Below the pieces are notes generated by a model, which worked only from the letters and a program-made list of their open reading frames with translations, was not told the DNA's origin and ran no database searches. The translations under genes were made by a program, and so were the position numbers. A stretch of DNA of 64,000 nucleotides from Bradyrhizobium niftali. GTDB taxonomy: Bacteria > Pseudomonadota > Alphaproteobacteria > Rhizobiales > Xanthobacteraceae. Shown here piece by piece: positions 42,943 to 51,371 of this stretch; position 1 is the stretch's first letter; each line of letters opens with the position of its first letter. The DNA lies in contig NZ_SPQT01000010.1 in NCBI RefSeq assembly GCF_004571025.1, positions 1 through 64,000 on the forward strand, in the 5' to 3' direction.

Positions 42943-44565
42943 ATGAGCGCATCATCTTCCGACATGAACCGCCGCAGCGTCGTGCTCGGTGGCCTCGGCA
43001 TTGCCGGAATGATGGCGATCGCGCCACGCTTCGCCCGGGCGCAGGGGCGCGCCGAGACGCTGCTGGTGGTGCAGGAGCTGGGGCCGAACTCGCTGGACAT
43101 GCAGGGCGTCGGCTCCAACCAGACCGTGAACGGCCTGTCCTGGAATTGTTACGATCGCCTGCTGACCTACGCCTCCAAGACGCTGCCCGATGGGACCGTG
43201 TCCTATGATCGCGAGAAGCTCGCGCCTGAACTCGCCGAGAGCTGGGAGGTCGCGGCCGACGGCATGTCCTGCACCTTCCGCTTGCGGAAGGACGCGAAAT
43301 TCCACGACGGCACGCCGGTCACGGCCAGGGACGTCAAATGGTCGTTCGACCGTGCGGTGAAGGTCGGCGGCTTTCCGACCTTCCAGATGTCGGCGGGATC
43401 GCTGGAAAAGCCCGAGCAGTTCGTGGTGGTCGACGACCACACCTTCCGCATCGACTACGTCCGCAAGGACAAGATGCTGCTGTTCAACGTCGCAGTGGTC
43501 GTGCCGTTCATCATCAACTCCGAGCTCGCGAAGAAGAACGCAACGCCTGAAGATCCGTGGGCGCTGGCCTGGCTGAAGACCAACGAGGCCGGCGGCGGCG
43601 CCTACAGGATCGAGAGCTGGAAGCCCGGCAGCGAGACCGTGTTGGCGCGCTTCGACGACTGGAAGAGCGGGCCGCTGCCGAAGGTCAAGCGCGTGATCGC
43701 GCGCGACGTTCCCTCCGCAGGCACCCGGCGCGCCATGCTGGAGCGGGGCGATGCCGATATCTCCAGCGGCTTTGCGCCGCGCGATTTCGAGCAGATCATC
43801 CGGGAGGGCAAGGTCAAGGTATCAGGCGTGCCGATCCCGAACGCGCTCTGGTACGTCGCGCTGAACACGGCAAAGCCGCCGTTCGACAATGCCAGGCTGC
43901 GCCAGGCCATCGCCTGGGCGATGCCTTACGAGCAGATCCAGAGCAGCGCCTTCTTCGGACGCGCCGTCCCCATGTATGGCGGCCCGGCCGATGTCTCAAA
44001 GCCGGTCTGGCCGCAGCCGTTTCCCTATGTCACCGATCTCGACAAGGCCAAGGCCCTGATGAAAGAGGCTGGCTTCGAGTCCGGGCTGGAAACGACGCTG
44101 TCGCTCGACACCGGTACGGCGACCGTCGGCGAGCCGACCGCGATCCTGATCCAGGAGAGCCTCGCCAAGATCGGCATCAAGGCGTCGATCGAAAAGATCC
44201 CCGGCGCGAACTGGCGCACGACGCTGAACAAGAAGGAGCTGCCGCTCGCGCTCAACCGCTTCAGCGGCTGGCTCGATTATCCCGAATATTACTTCTACTG
44301 GAATTTCCACGGCAACAACTCGATCTTCAACATCTCCTCCTACCAGAACAAGGAGATGGACGCGCTGATCGACAAGGCACGCTTCACCGCGGATGCAGCC
44401 GAGTACGACAAGTGCGTGAAGGATTTCATCGCGCTCTGCATGCGTGACGTTCCCGTCATTCCGCTCAACCAGCCGATCCACGACGTCGCCATGCAGAAGG
44501 GCGTCACCGGCTACGAGTTCTGGTTTCACCGCGAGCCGGACTACCGTCAGTTCGCGAAGGGCTAG
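42943..44565 (+). CDS. peptide/opine-type ABC transporter substrate-binding protein
   Basis: A 540-residue extracytoplasmic protein of the SBP_bac_5 (oligopeptide/dipeptide/nickel) family. A likely Tat signal is at 9-33 (NRRSVVLGGLGIAGMMAI). The mature protein shows LAESWEVAADGMSCTFRLRKDAKFHDGTPVTARDVKWSFD, the family core. No permease or ATPase genes are adjacent, so it is an orphan that must use a transporter encoded elsewhere. AAGGAGG precedes ATG 42943. It is preceded by a clear sigma-54 promoter and follows the dihydropyrimidinase gene, suggesting nitrogen scavenging. Confidence 0.88.
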   Translation: MSASSSDMNRRSVVLGGLGIAGMMAIAPRFARAQGRAETLLVVQELGPNSLDMQGVGSNQTVNGLSWNCYDRLLTYASKTLPDGTVSYDREKLAPELAESWEVAADGMSCTFRLRKDAKFHDGTPVTARDVKWSFDRAVKVGGFPTFQMSAGSLEKPEQFVVVDDHTFRIDYVRKDKMLLFNVAVVVPFIINSELAKKNATPEDPWALAWLKTNEAGGGAYRIESWKPGSETVLARFDDWKSGPLPKVKRVIARDVPSAGTRRAMLERGDADISSGFAPRDFEQIIREGKVKVSGVPIPNALWYVALNTAKPPFDNARLRQAIAWAMPYEQIQSSAFFGRAVPMYGGPADVSKPVWPQPFPYVTDLDKAKALMKEAGFESGLETTLSLDTGTATVGEPTAILIQESLAKIGIKASIEKIPGANWRTTLNKKELPLALNRFSGWLDYPEYYFYWNFHGNNSIFNISSYQNKEMDALIDKARFTADAAEYDKCVKDFIALCMRDVPVIPLNQPIHDVAMQKGVTGYEFWFHREPDYRQFAKG

Positions 44566-45905
44566 TGCCGATCGACGACGCGGACGAGGCCTGAGGGGCC
44601 TCGCGCCTGCTCGGTCGGAAAGCCCCTTTCCAGCCGCGCCTCGCTCGCACGCAGCATCGCCGCATCGAGCTTGCCTTGCCGCGATCCGTCCAGCGCGCAG
44701 GTAAAGATCCGGTAGAACTGCGCACCGTCATAGGCGACCAGCAGCAGGTCGACGCCGGCGTTGATCGCCTCGACCACCGCCTTGCAGACGTCGTGCTGGT
44801 AGATCGCGCCCATCACGAGGTCGTCGGTCATCACCACGCCCTGGTAATTCCACTTGTCGCGGATGATGCCTTGGACGACGCGCTTCGAATGCGAGGCGGC
44901 GCGATCGGGATCGACGGCGGTGAGTGTGACATGGCCGACCATGAGCGCGCTGCGCGAATGCGACAGCACCTCGCGGAACGGGAGCCAGTCGGTTGCTTCC
45001 AGCTCCTTTACCGGCGTGTCGAGATTGGCGCTGAAATGATGCGTATCGGTGCGCACGCGCCCGATGCCGGGAAAATGCTTGAGCGTGGCGCCGACGCCGG
45101 ACTCTTCCAGCCCGCGCACATAGGCGTTTGCGATCGTGCTGACCACGACGGGATCGGTCGCAATCGCCCGTTGGCCGATCAGCGTGTGGAAGTCGAGACG
45201 ATTGCGGCGGCCCGGCGGCTTGAGGTCGAGCACCGGCGCCAGATTGAGGTTGACGCCGAGGCCGGCGAGCTCGCGGCCGTGGATACGGCCAAACCCTTCG
45301 GCTTTGGCCTGCTGGTCGTCGGGGGCGAGCCCGGTGAGCGTCGCCAGCGCCGGCACCTTCGTCAGCGGCGGCGCGAGATGCCCGACGATGCCGCCCTCCT
45401 GGTCGGCGGCGACGACCAGCGGCGGCAGGCTAGCTGCACGCCGCTTGTCCTGGAGCGCCGCGATCTCGGCACGCAGCGTCTCGACCGTCCGGCCGCGGAT
45501 GTTGTGCCGGGTCACGTAGACGCCACCGATCAAGCCTTGCTCGGCAAGGCGCGCGACCTCGGGAAAAGAGGAATAGCCGACCATGAAGTGAGGCCCGAGC
45601 TGGCGCGCCTCGGCGGCACTGGCCCCCAGAACATCGCGCTTGCGCAACTCGAACTTCAGTTGCGCTGCCGACATCAACAGCGGCGGCAGGCACCAGAGCA
45701 CGACGAGAAGCTTGCCGGCCATGGTGCGCCACCGCCCTCTGCGAAGCAGAAAAATGACAATCGCGATGCTTGCAACGACAAGCACGATGTTTCCGGCGCC
45801 GCGCAGCGGGACCAGATAAGGATCGTTCTTGTTCGCGGCCGCGAATGCGACGAGGGGCGCGGCCAGCCAGAGCAGAATGAGACCAATACGGCGGAGGAAT
45901 TGCAT
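44562..45905 (-). CDS. membrane-anchored glycoside hydrolase family 3 (NagZ-like)
   Basis: A 447-residue protein with two or three N-terminal membrane helices (about 4-22, 38-55 and 66-82) fused to a GH3 catalytic domain. The domain has AADQEGGIV, KHFPGIG at 276-282, an Asp-x-His dyad (Asp287/His289 in TDTHH) and the nucleophile in VVMTDDLVMGAI (Asp361), all as in beta-N-acetylglucosaminidase NagZ. It may cleave muropeptide sugars, but known NagZ is soluble, so the anchor is unusual. ATG 45905 is used; upstream ATGs (45917, 46043) extend it. It diverges from a membrane protein/two-component operon. Confidence 0.8.
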   Translation of the reverse strand: MQFLRRIGLILLWLAAPLVAFAAANKNDPYLVPLRGAGNIVLVVASIAIVIFLLRRGRWRTMAGKLLVVLWCLPPLLMSAAQLKFELRKRDVLGASAAEARQLGPHFMVGYSSFPEVARLAEQGLIGGVYVTRHNIRGRTVETLRAEIAALQDKRRAASLPPLVVAADQEGGIVGHLAPPLTKVPALATLTGLAPDDQQAKAEGFGRIHGRELAGLGVNLNLAPVLDLKPPGRRNRLDFHTLIGQRAIATDPVVVSTIANAYVRGLEESGVGATLKHFPGIGRVRTDTHHFSANLDTPVKELEATDWLPFREVLSHSRSALMVGHVTLTAVDPDRAASHSKRVVQGIIRDKWNYQGVVMTDDLVMGAIYQHDVCKAVVEAINAGVDLLLVAYDGAQFYRIFTCALDGSRQGKLDAAMLRASEARLERGFPTEQARGPSGLVRVVDRH

Positions 45906-46094
45906 GATGCGCCACATGCGAGAGGTGATGAATGCTTCGCACCTAACAAAGCGATTTGCGCTGCGCGAGAGGCAAAAGCGCGCCTGCACGAAAACTGCAA
46001 AAGACTCCTGAAACCGTGCAGACGATGATCGCGCCTTCTGCACAAGCAGCGTTCAGACTTCGTGATGTCACCCATCACGAGAGGTCCTTCGGAC

Positions 46095-47603
46095 ATGACG
46101 AGCCTGGCTTCGACGATCGCAGCGGACATTCAGCCGATCAGGCATTCCTCGATTCCGGCCAAGGTCGGCCTCGCGCTGGCGCTGGCCGCGCTCGCCGACT
46201 GGCTGTTCTATGGCGAGCGGATCGGACTTTCGCTCACGCTCTTTGCCGTCGCGATGGCTTGCGTGTCCGTGCTCTTCAACCATGCGGTACTGGATTTTCG
46301 GCGCGCGGCGATCGGCGGCACGATCTTCATGCTCGGTCTTATGCCCGCCGTCGAGGAGCTCAATACGCAGTCGTTCCTGATCCTGGTCACGTCGCTGACG
46401 ATTGCGCTGCTGCTCGCGACCAACCCGGAGACGACTGAACTCGCCGACCGCGCCCGCGCGCTACGCAACTTTGTCCTGTTCGGTCCCTTCAGGTTCTTCC
46501 TCGAGACGCTCCAGATCTTCAACATGTCGGCCTTCACCCGCGGCATCGCGCTCTGGCTGCTGCCGGCGGCGCTCGGCACGGTGTTCATCGCGCTGTTCGC
46601 CGCGGCCAATCCGGTGATCGAGCAGTGGATCTCCCTGCTCAATCCCAAGGTCGTCTTCGAATATGTCAGCGTCTGGCGCGTGCTGTTCTGGACTTTGATG
46701 CTGGCGCTGGTCTGGCCATTCATCCATGTGCGCTGGCGGCGCAGGAAGGTTCTCACCACGACGGTCGACGATGGCCCGGTGCCGCCGCCGCTCCCGCCCC
46801 TGGTCCCGGCCGAGTTCTTGGGACCCTCGGCGATTCTGCGCTCGCTGATCCTGTTCAACCTGCTGTTCGCGGCACAGTCCATCCTCGACGGCATCTATCT
46901 CTGGGGCCATGTGGCGCTGCCGGCCAACCTGACCTACGCGGCCTACGCCCATCGCGGCGCCTATCCGCTGATCGCGACCGCCCTGCTCGCCGCTGCCTTC
47001 GTGCTGGTGGCGATGCGTCCGGGCGGACCGGCGGAGAAATCGAACGTGATTCGTCCGCTGGTGTATCTCTGGGTGGGGCAGAACGTGCTGCTGGTCGCCT
47101 CCTCCATCCTCCGCCTCGATCTCTACGTCGACATCTACATGCTGACCTACTGGCGCATCGCGGCCTTCATCTGGATGGGGCTGGTGGCGCTCGGGCTGAT
47201 CCTGATCGTCGCCCGGATCGCGCTCGACCGGTCCAACCGGTGGCTCGTCAGTGCCAACCTGATCGCGTTAACGATCGTGCTCTATAGTGCCTCGCTGGTG
47301 AACTTCGATGCGTTCATTGCCGACTACAATGTCGCCCACAGCCGGGAAGTGTCAGGCAAAGGCGTGCAGATCGATATCAACTACCTCCTCACGCTCGGAC
47401 CGCAGGCGTTGCCCGCAATCGACAAGGCGATGTTGCTGCGGCCCAGCGCCAATGAGAGCTGCCTTGTGTCGCGCCGCGACCTGCTTGTAGAACTTCAGCA
47501 CCGGGATCTGGCCTGGCGAAGCTGGGGCTTTCGGAGCTGGCGGCTGCAACGCAGGCTCGATGCCGAGGTCAAGAACCCGCCCGGCAATCAGCCGGCCGGT
47601 TAA
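46095..47603 (+). CDS. DUF4173/DUF4153-like polytopic membrane protein
   Basis: A 502-residue integral membrane protein with about ten helices, from LALALAALADWLFYG near residue 30 to LIALTIVLYSASLV near 400, then a non-membrane C-terminal domain with DINYLLTLGPQALPAIDKAMLL. I recognise it as belonging to the DUF4173/DUF4153 group, which has no known function. ATG 46095 has GAGAGG ten bases before it. It is 12 bases upstream of a response-regulator gene, so the three downstream genes probably form one operon and the protein may be a sensor or target of that system. Confidence 0.78.
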   Translation: MTSLASTIAADIQPIRHSSIPAKVGLALALAALADWLFYGERIGLSLTLFAVAMACVSVLFNHAVLDFRRAAIGGTIFMLGLMPAVEELNTQSFLILVTSLTIALLLATNPETTELADRARALRNFVLFGPFRFFLETLQIFNMSAFTRGIALWLLPAALGTVFIALFAAANPVIEQWISLLNPKVVFEYVSVWRVLFWTLMLALVWPFIHVRWRRRKVLTTTVDDGPVPPPLPPLVPAEFLGPSAILRSLILFNLLFAAQSILDGIYLWGHVALPANLTYAAYAHRGAYPLIATALLAAAFVLVAMRPGGPAEKSNVIRPLVYLWVGQNVLLVASSILRLDLYVDIYMLTYWRIAAFIWMGLVALGLILIVARIALDRSNRWLVSANLIALTIVLYSASLVNFDAFIADYNVAHSREVSGKGVQIDINYLLTLGPQALPAIDKAMLLRPSANESCLVSRRDLLVELQHRDLAWRSWGFRSWRLQRRLDAEVKNPPGNQPAG

Positions 47604-47615
47604 GCGGAGATATCC

Positions 47616-48320
47616 TTGGCGCATCGCATTCTCATCGTCGACGACGAAGGCCACATCCGCGAGGTCATCCGCGTCGCGCTGAAGAAGGCCGGCATGGACG
47701 TGATCGAGGCGCGCGACGGCAAGGAGGCGCTCGCCCGCTTTGCCGCCGACAAGCCTGACCTGATCGTGCTCGATATCGGCATGCCCGAGTTCGATGGCCT
47801 CGACGTCTGCCGCGAGATACGCAAGAGCTCCGACGTGCCGATCCTGTTCCTGTCGGCGCGCGACGAGGAGATCGACCGCATCCTGGGTCTCGAGATCGGT
47901 GGCGACGATTACGTGACAAAACCCTTCAGCCCGCGCGAGCTGGTGGCGCGGGTCAACGTCATTCTGCGCCGCCTGAGCCCGCGCAATGGCGAGGCCAAGG
48001 CCGGGCCGAGCGCGCTGGCGCAAGGCGGCCTGCTGATCGATCCCGAGCAGCATGTCGCGTCCTTCGCCGGCACGCCGCTGAAGCTGACCGCGATCGAGTT
48101 CGGCATTTTACGTGCGTTCCTGACCCGGCCGACCTCGGTGTTCAACCGCGAGCAGCTGATGCGCGCGGCCTATCAGCTCAACATCCAGGTCTCCGATCGC
48201 ACCATCGACAGCCATATCCGCAACATCCGCGCCAAGCTCGCGGCGCTGAATTGCGAGAACGTGATCGAGACGATCCACGGCGTCGGCTTCAAGCTCGGCC
48301 GCTGCGAGAAAGAGGCATGA
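47616..48320 (+). CDS. OmpR/CreB-type response regulator
   Basis: A 234-residue two-component response regulator: receiver domain with phosphoacceptor Asp53 (LIVLDIGMPEFDG), Lys in TKPFSPREL, and a C-terminal winged-helix DNA-binding domain (LTAIEFGILRAFL ... DSHIRNIRAKL). It starts at TTG 47616, with GGAGA five bases upstream and 12 bases after the preceding stop. Its stop overlaps the start of the downstream sensor kinase gene by four bases (ATGA), so the pair is translationally coupled. A CreBC-like resemblance is possible, but is not strong enough for a gene symbol. Confidence 0.92.
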   Translation: MAHRILIVDDEGHIREVIRVALKKAGMDVIEARDGKEALARFAADKPDLIVLDIGMPEFDGLDVCREIRKSSDVPILFLSARDEEIDRILGLEIGGDDYVTKPFSPRELVARVNVILRRLSPRNGEAKAGPSALAQGGLLIDPEQHVASFAGTPLKLTAIEFGILRAFLTRPTSVFNREQLMRAAYQLNIQVSDRTIDSHIRNIRAKLAALNCENVIETIHGVGFKLGRCEKEA

Positions 48321-49903
48321 GCGCGGCGCCCGACAAATGGCGGCCGTCGCTCGGGCTCGTCATCTTCGCGGTGCTGGCAACCGTCGCGGTGCTGCCGCTG
48401 GTCGGCCTGTTCTTCTTCCGCCTCTACGACAACCAGCTGATCCGCCAGACCCAGGCCGAGCTGATCGCGCAAAGCCGCGTGCTGGCGACGATCTATGCGC
48501 AGGAGGTCACCGCGCGGCTCGATAGCGGCCTCACGCTCGGCGCAGAAGTGCCGCCGGGCGTGCTGCCCGACCCCGGCGACCAGGTCACGCCGATCCGGCC
48601 CGCGCTTGACCTCACCGCCAACGATTTGTTGCGGCGGCGGCCCGATGCGCAGGCAGCAATCCGCCCGGCACAGCCGGCCTATGTCGAGATCGGCGCAAGG
48701 CTGACGCCGATCATCCGCGAGACCCAGAAGGTGACGCTGGCGGGCTTTCGCATCCTCGATCCGCAGGGCGTGGTGATCGCCGGGCGCCAGGAGGTCGGCC
48801 AGTCGCTTGCGCATATCGAGGAGGTCGCAGACGCGCTGCACGGGCAGTACCGCGCCACCTTGCGCAACCGCGTGCCGGACAAGCCGCCGCCGCCGATCTA
48901 TTCCTTCAGCCGCGGCCTCGGCGTGCACGTGTTCTCGGCGATGCCCGTCATCGTCAACAACCGCGTTGCGGGGGTAATCTACACCACGCGGACGCCGAGC
49001 AACATCTTCGACCATCTCTACCAGGAGCGGGCCAAGTTCGTGCTGGCCGGGCTCGCCGTGATCCTCGGCACGATCGCGATCGGCCTGGTATTCTCGCGCA
49101 CCATCACGCTGCCGATGCGCGAATTGATCGACCGCGCCGCGCGGATCGGACGCGGCGACCGCGAGGCGTTCAGGCCGCTCCGGCACTACGGCACGCGCGA
49201 GTTCGCCCAGCTCTCGCACAGCTTCCTCGGCATGGCCGAGCAGCTCGCAAGGCGCTCCGACTACATCGCGACCTTCTCGGCCCATCTCACCCACGAGCTG
49301 AAGTCGCCGCTGACCTCGATCAAGGGTGCGGCCGAGCTGCTGCAGGATTCGGTTCAAGGCAAGTCGGGCAGCCTGACGCCGGCCGAGCAGACGACGTTCA
49401 TCGCCAACATCCTGTCCGACACGCAGCGGCTGGAGGCGATGGCGCAGCGGCTGCGCGAGCTCGCCCGCGCCGAAAGCCTGCCGCAGAACGAGCGCACCGA
49501 GCTTGCGCCCGTCATCGCCGACCTCCGGAGCCGGTTTCCGGCAAGCGCAATCTCGGCCAGCGGCAGCCTCGACCGGGCGATCGGCATGTCCAGCGAGAAG
49601 GCACTGATCGTGCTGTCGCATCTCGCCGACAACGCGATGCGGCACAAGGCGAGGTCAATCAGGCTGGAGGCGGTGGACGAGCGGACGACCCTGCTTCTGA
49701 CGGTGAGCAATGACGGCGAGCCGATCTCGGCGCCGAACCGCGACAGGATCTTTGACGCGTTCTTCACCACCCGCCGCGACCAGGGCGGCACCGGGATGGG
49801 GCTGGCGATCGCGCGCGCGGTGATGGCGAGCCATGGCGGCTCGATCAGGCTGAAGCCGACCGACGAGGGCGCGGCCTTCGAGCTGCAGTTTCCAGTCGCC
49901 TAG
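48317..49903 (+). CDS. sensor histidine kinase (CreC-like)
   Basis: A 528-residue membrane histidine kinase. Helices are at about 12-35 and 241-262, enclosing a periplasmic domain of some 200 residues (ARLTPIIRETQKVTLAGFRILDPQGVVIAG), followed by a HAMP segment, the phosphoacceptor His326 in HLTHELKSPLTSIKG, an N-box LADNAMRHK near 436, and the G-box GTGMGLAIARA. It shares the four-base ATGA overlap with the response-regulator gene. The signal is unknown. It could be related to the neighbouring membrane protein and GH3 enzyme, hence to cell-wall or envelope status. Confidence 0.9.
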   Translation: MSAAPDKWRPSLGLVIFAVLATVAVLPLVGLFFFRLYDNQLIRQTQAELIAQSRVLATIYAQEVTARLDSGLTLGAEVPPGVLPDPGDQVTPIRPALDLTANDLLRRRPDAQAAIRPAQPAYVEIGARLTPIIRETQKVTLAGFRILDPQGVVIAGRQEVGQSLAHIEEVADALHGQYRATLRNRVPDKPPPPIYSFSRGLGVHVFSAMPVIVNNRVAGVIYTTRTPSNIFDHLYQERAKFVLAGLAVILGTIAIGLVFSRTITLPMRELIDRAARIGRGDREAFRPLRHYGTREFAQLSHSFLGMAEQLARRSDYIATFSAHLTHELKSPLTSIKGAAELLQDSVQGKSGSLTPAEQTTFIANILSDTQRLEAMAQRLRELARAESLPQNERTELAPVIADLRSRFPASAISASGSLDRAIGMSSEKALIVLSHLADNAMRHKARSIRLEAVDERTTLLLTVSNDGEPISAPNRDRIFDAFFTTRRDQGGTGMGLAIARAVMASHGGSIRLKPTDEGAAFELQFPVA

Positions 49904-50040
49904 ATCGCGAACACCCAGGCGGCGACAATGGTGCCGATGGTGACGAGACCAGCGATGGTCCAGCCGGCGGCATATTCCAGTTCAGGGTGACCGGTCGCCC
50001 GCATGATCTCTGCCGGATCGGCGGTATGCTTCTCTGCCAT
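49900..50040 (-). CDS. 46-residue single-pass membrane protein
   Basis: A short frame from ATG 50040 to the stop at 49900-49902 encodes a 46-residue protein: a hydrophilic start AEKHTADPAEIMRATGHPEL, then one hydrophobic helix of about 20 residues (GWTIAGLVTIGTIVAAWVF). The codon choices match the neighbours, and the gene overlaps the sensor-kinase stop by four bases tail to tail. No strong Shine-Dalgarno sequence is visible. The function is unknown. It is a plausible small membrane protein that simple length cut-offs would miss. Confidence 0.6.
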   Translation of the reverse strand: MAEKHTADPAEIMRATGHPELEYAAGWTIAGLVTIGTIVAAWVFAI

Positions 50041-50311
50041 GACAGCCTCGCACGTTTCTCCCCGTGTCTATGGATTAAGTCGCACCAGCCGCCATAAGGT
50101 TCCATCACGGACATGCGAGGAATAAAAAAACGCGAAAACAACCCCATGCACAGTAGAAAGCCTGCTCCGGCACGAGGCCAGGTCGCGCCGCACAACCGCA
50201 TGACGCGCCGAACCAAAACGGCCCCGCCGCACAATTGCCGCGTGCCCCGCGCCTTGCCTTCCAAATCCGGTTGCATGCTAGACTGGACGCCATCCACGGC
50301 AGGAGGGAAGC

Positions 50312-50707
50312 ATGGCCGACAGCAAGGCAAAGCGGGGCGGAGCCGATCGCGCCCTGATTGCGCTCACCGAGAAATACGAAGTCGCCTATTGGTCGAAGAA
50401 GTTCAAGGTGACGCCGGCCAAGCTGAAATACGCCGTCAAGAAGGTCGGCCACTCCGCCAAGAAGGTCGAGGCCTACATCAAGCTCCAGAAGCACCGCGCC
50501 TCCGACAAGAGCCGGATCGCGCTCGGCGAGGCCTATGAGGTCCGCTACTGGTCGAAGAAATTCAAGATCACCGCGGCCAGGCTGAAGGCCGCCGTGGCCG
50601 CAGCCGGCCATTCCTCCAGGAAGGTGGAAGCGTATCTCGCAGCCCAGAAGGCGGCGAAAAAGGCTAGGAAGGCGAAGAAAACGGTCAAACGGAAGAAGGC
50701 CGCCTGA
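50312..50707 (+). CDS. tandem DUF3606 protein
   Basis: A 131-residue basic protein containing two copies of the DUF3606 domain, near residues 22-58 (KYEVAYWSKKFKVTPAKLK) and 68-104 (AYEVRYWSKKFKITAARLK), followed by a lysine/alanine-rich tail (KKARKAKKTVKRKKAA). DUF3606 is of unknown function but occurs in small, stress-associated proteins; the basic tail suggests nucleic-acid or membrane-surface binding (inference). GGAGGGAAGC lies before ATG 50312. Confidence 0.85.
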   Translation: MADSKAKRGGADRALIALTEKYEVAYWSKKFKVTPAKLKYAVKKVGHSAKKVEAYIKLQKHRASDKSRIALGEAYEVRYWSKKFKITAARLKAAVAAAGHSSRKVEAYLAAQKAAKKARKAKKTVKRKKAA

Positions 50708-50719
50708 GATTTCGGGCCG

Positions 50720-50755
50720 ATTTTCGGACTCATTTTCGGACTCATTTTCGGACTC
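50720..50755 (+). repeat. three tandem 12-base repeats
   Basis: ATTTTCGGACTC occurs three times in succession at 50720-50731, 50732-50743 and 50744-50755, upstream of a secreted-protein gene. Copy number is likely to vary between strains, which could affect spacing to upstream promoter elements. Confidence 0.8.
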
Positions 50756-50767
50756 TTGGAGGCAGGG

Positions 50768-51262
50768 ATGACATCCGGCCGATCGATCCTATCCTGCGCC
50801 CTTGTTCTTGCCGCCACGTCCCACCTCGCCGGCGCCTCCGCGACCACGCCCGCAAAGGTCTCGGGCGCGACGGCGCTGGCGCTTGCGGGCGTGATCGCGC
50901 CGCTGTCGCCGAACCTCACCGGCGCCGAGAAGAAGGCGGTGGCGATGCTGTTCGCCGCCAATGCCGACATTCCCTACAAGAAGGCGATCGTGGTGACGGC
51001 CGACCGGATCGTCTGCCGCACCGGCAATGTCGACATCACCGTTCGCAATTGCGAGGTGACCTTCGGCAAGAAGGTGAAGACGGTGAACGGCTCCACCGCC
51101 AACGAGATCTTCGCCACCGAAGCGCTGGCCGGCGTTCCGCCCGACGGCGCGGCGGGATCGAATTTCGAGAGCCTCGCCAAGCTGAGCTGCACGATCGACC
51201 CCAACGCGATCAAGCGGAAGGACGGCAGCGGCGCGGATTGCACATTCGAGCCGGGGAATTGA
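50768..51262 (+). CDS. secreted hypothetical protein
   Basis: A 164-residue predicted exported protein. The signal peptide is SILSCALVLAATSHLAGASA, followed by KVSGATALALAGVIAP and a domain with four cysteines (CRTGNVDITVRNC, then SCTIDP and CTFEPGN), likely forming disulfides in the periplasm. The family is not recognised. GGAGGCAGGG lies before ATG 50768. It is followed 109 bases later by another exported protein gene. No enzymatic motif is visible. Confidence 0.75.
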   Translation: MTSGRSILSCALVLAATSHLAGASATTPAKVSGATALALAGVIAPLSPNLTGAEKKAVAMLFAANADIPYKKAIVVTADRIVCRTGNVDITVRNCEVTFGKKVKTVNGSTANEIFATEALAGVPPDGAAGSNFESLAKLSCTIDPNAIKRKDGSGADCTFEPGN

Positions 51263-51371
51263 GAGCCGAAGGTGCCGTCAAATCGCCTCAAGACCAGCCA
51301 ACTAATAAGGCGAATTGAAAAGACAGGCCCCGACAGCGAGCCAATATGAGCGCGCAAGGCCCGGCACCATC

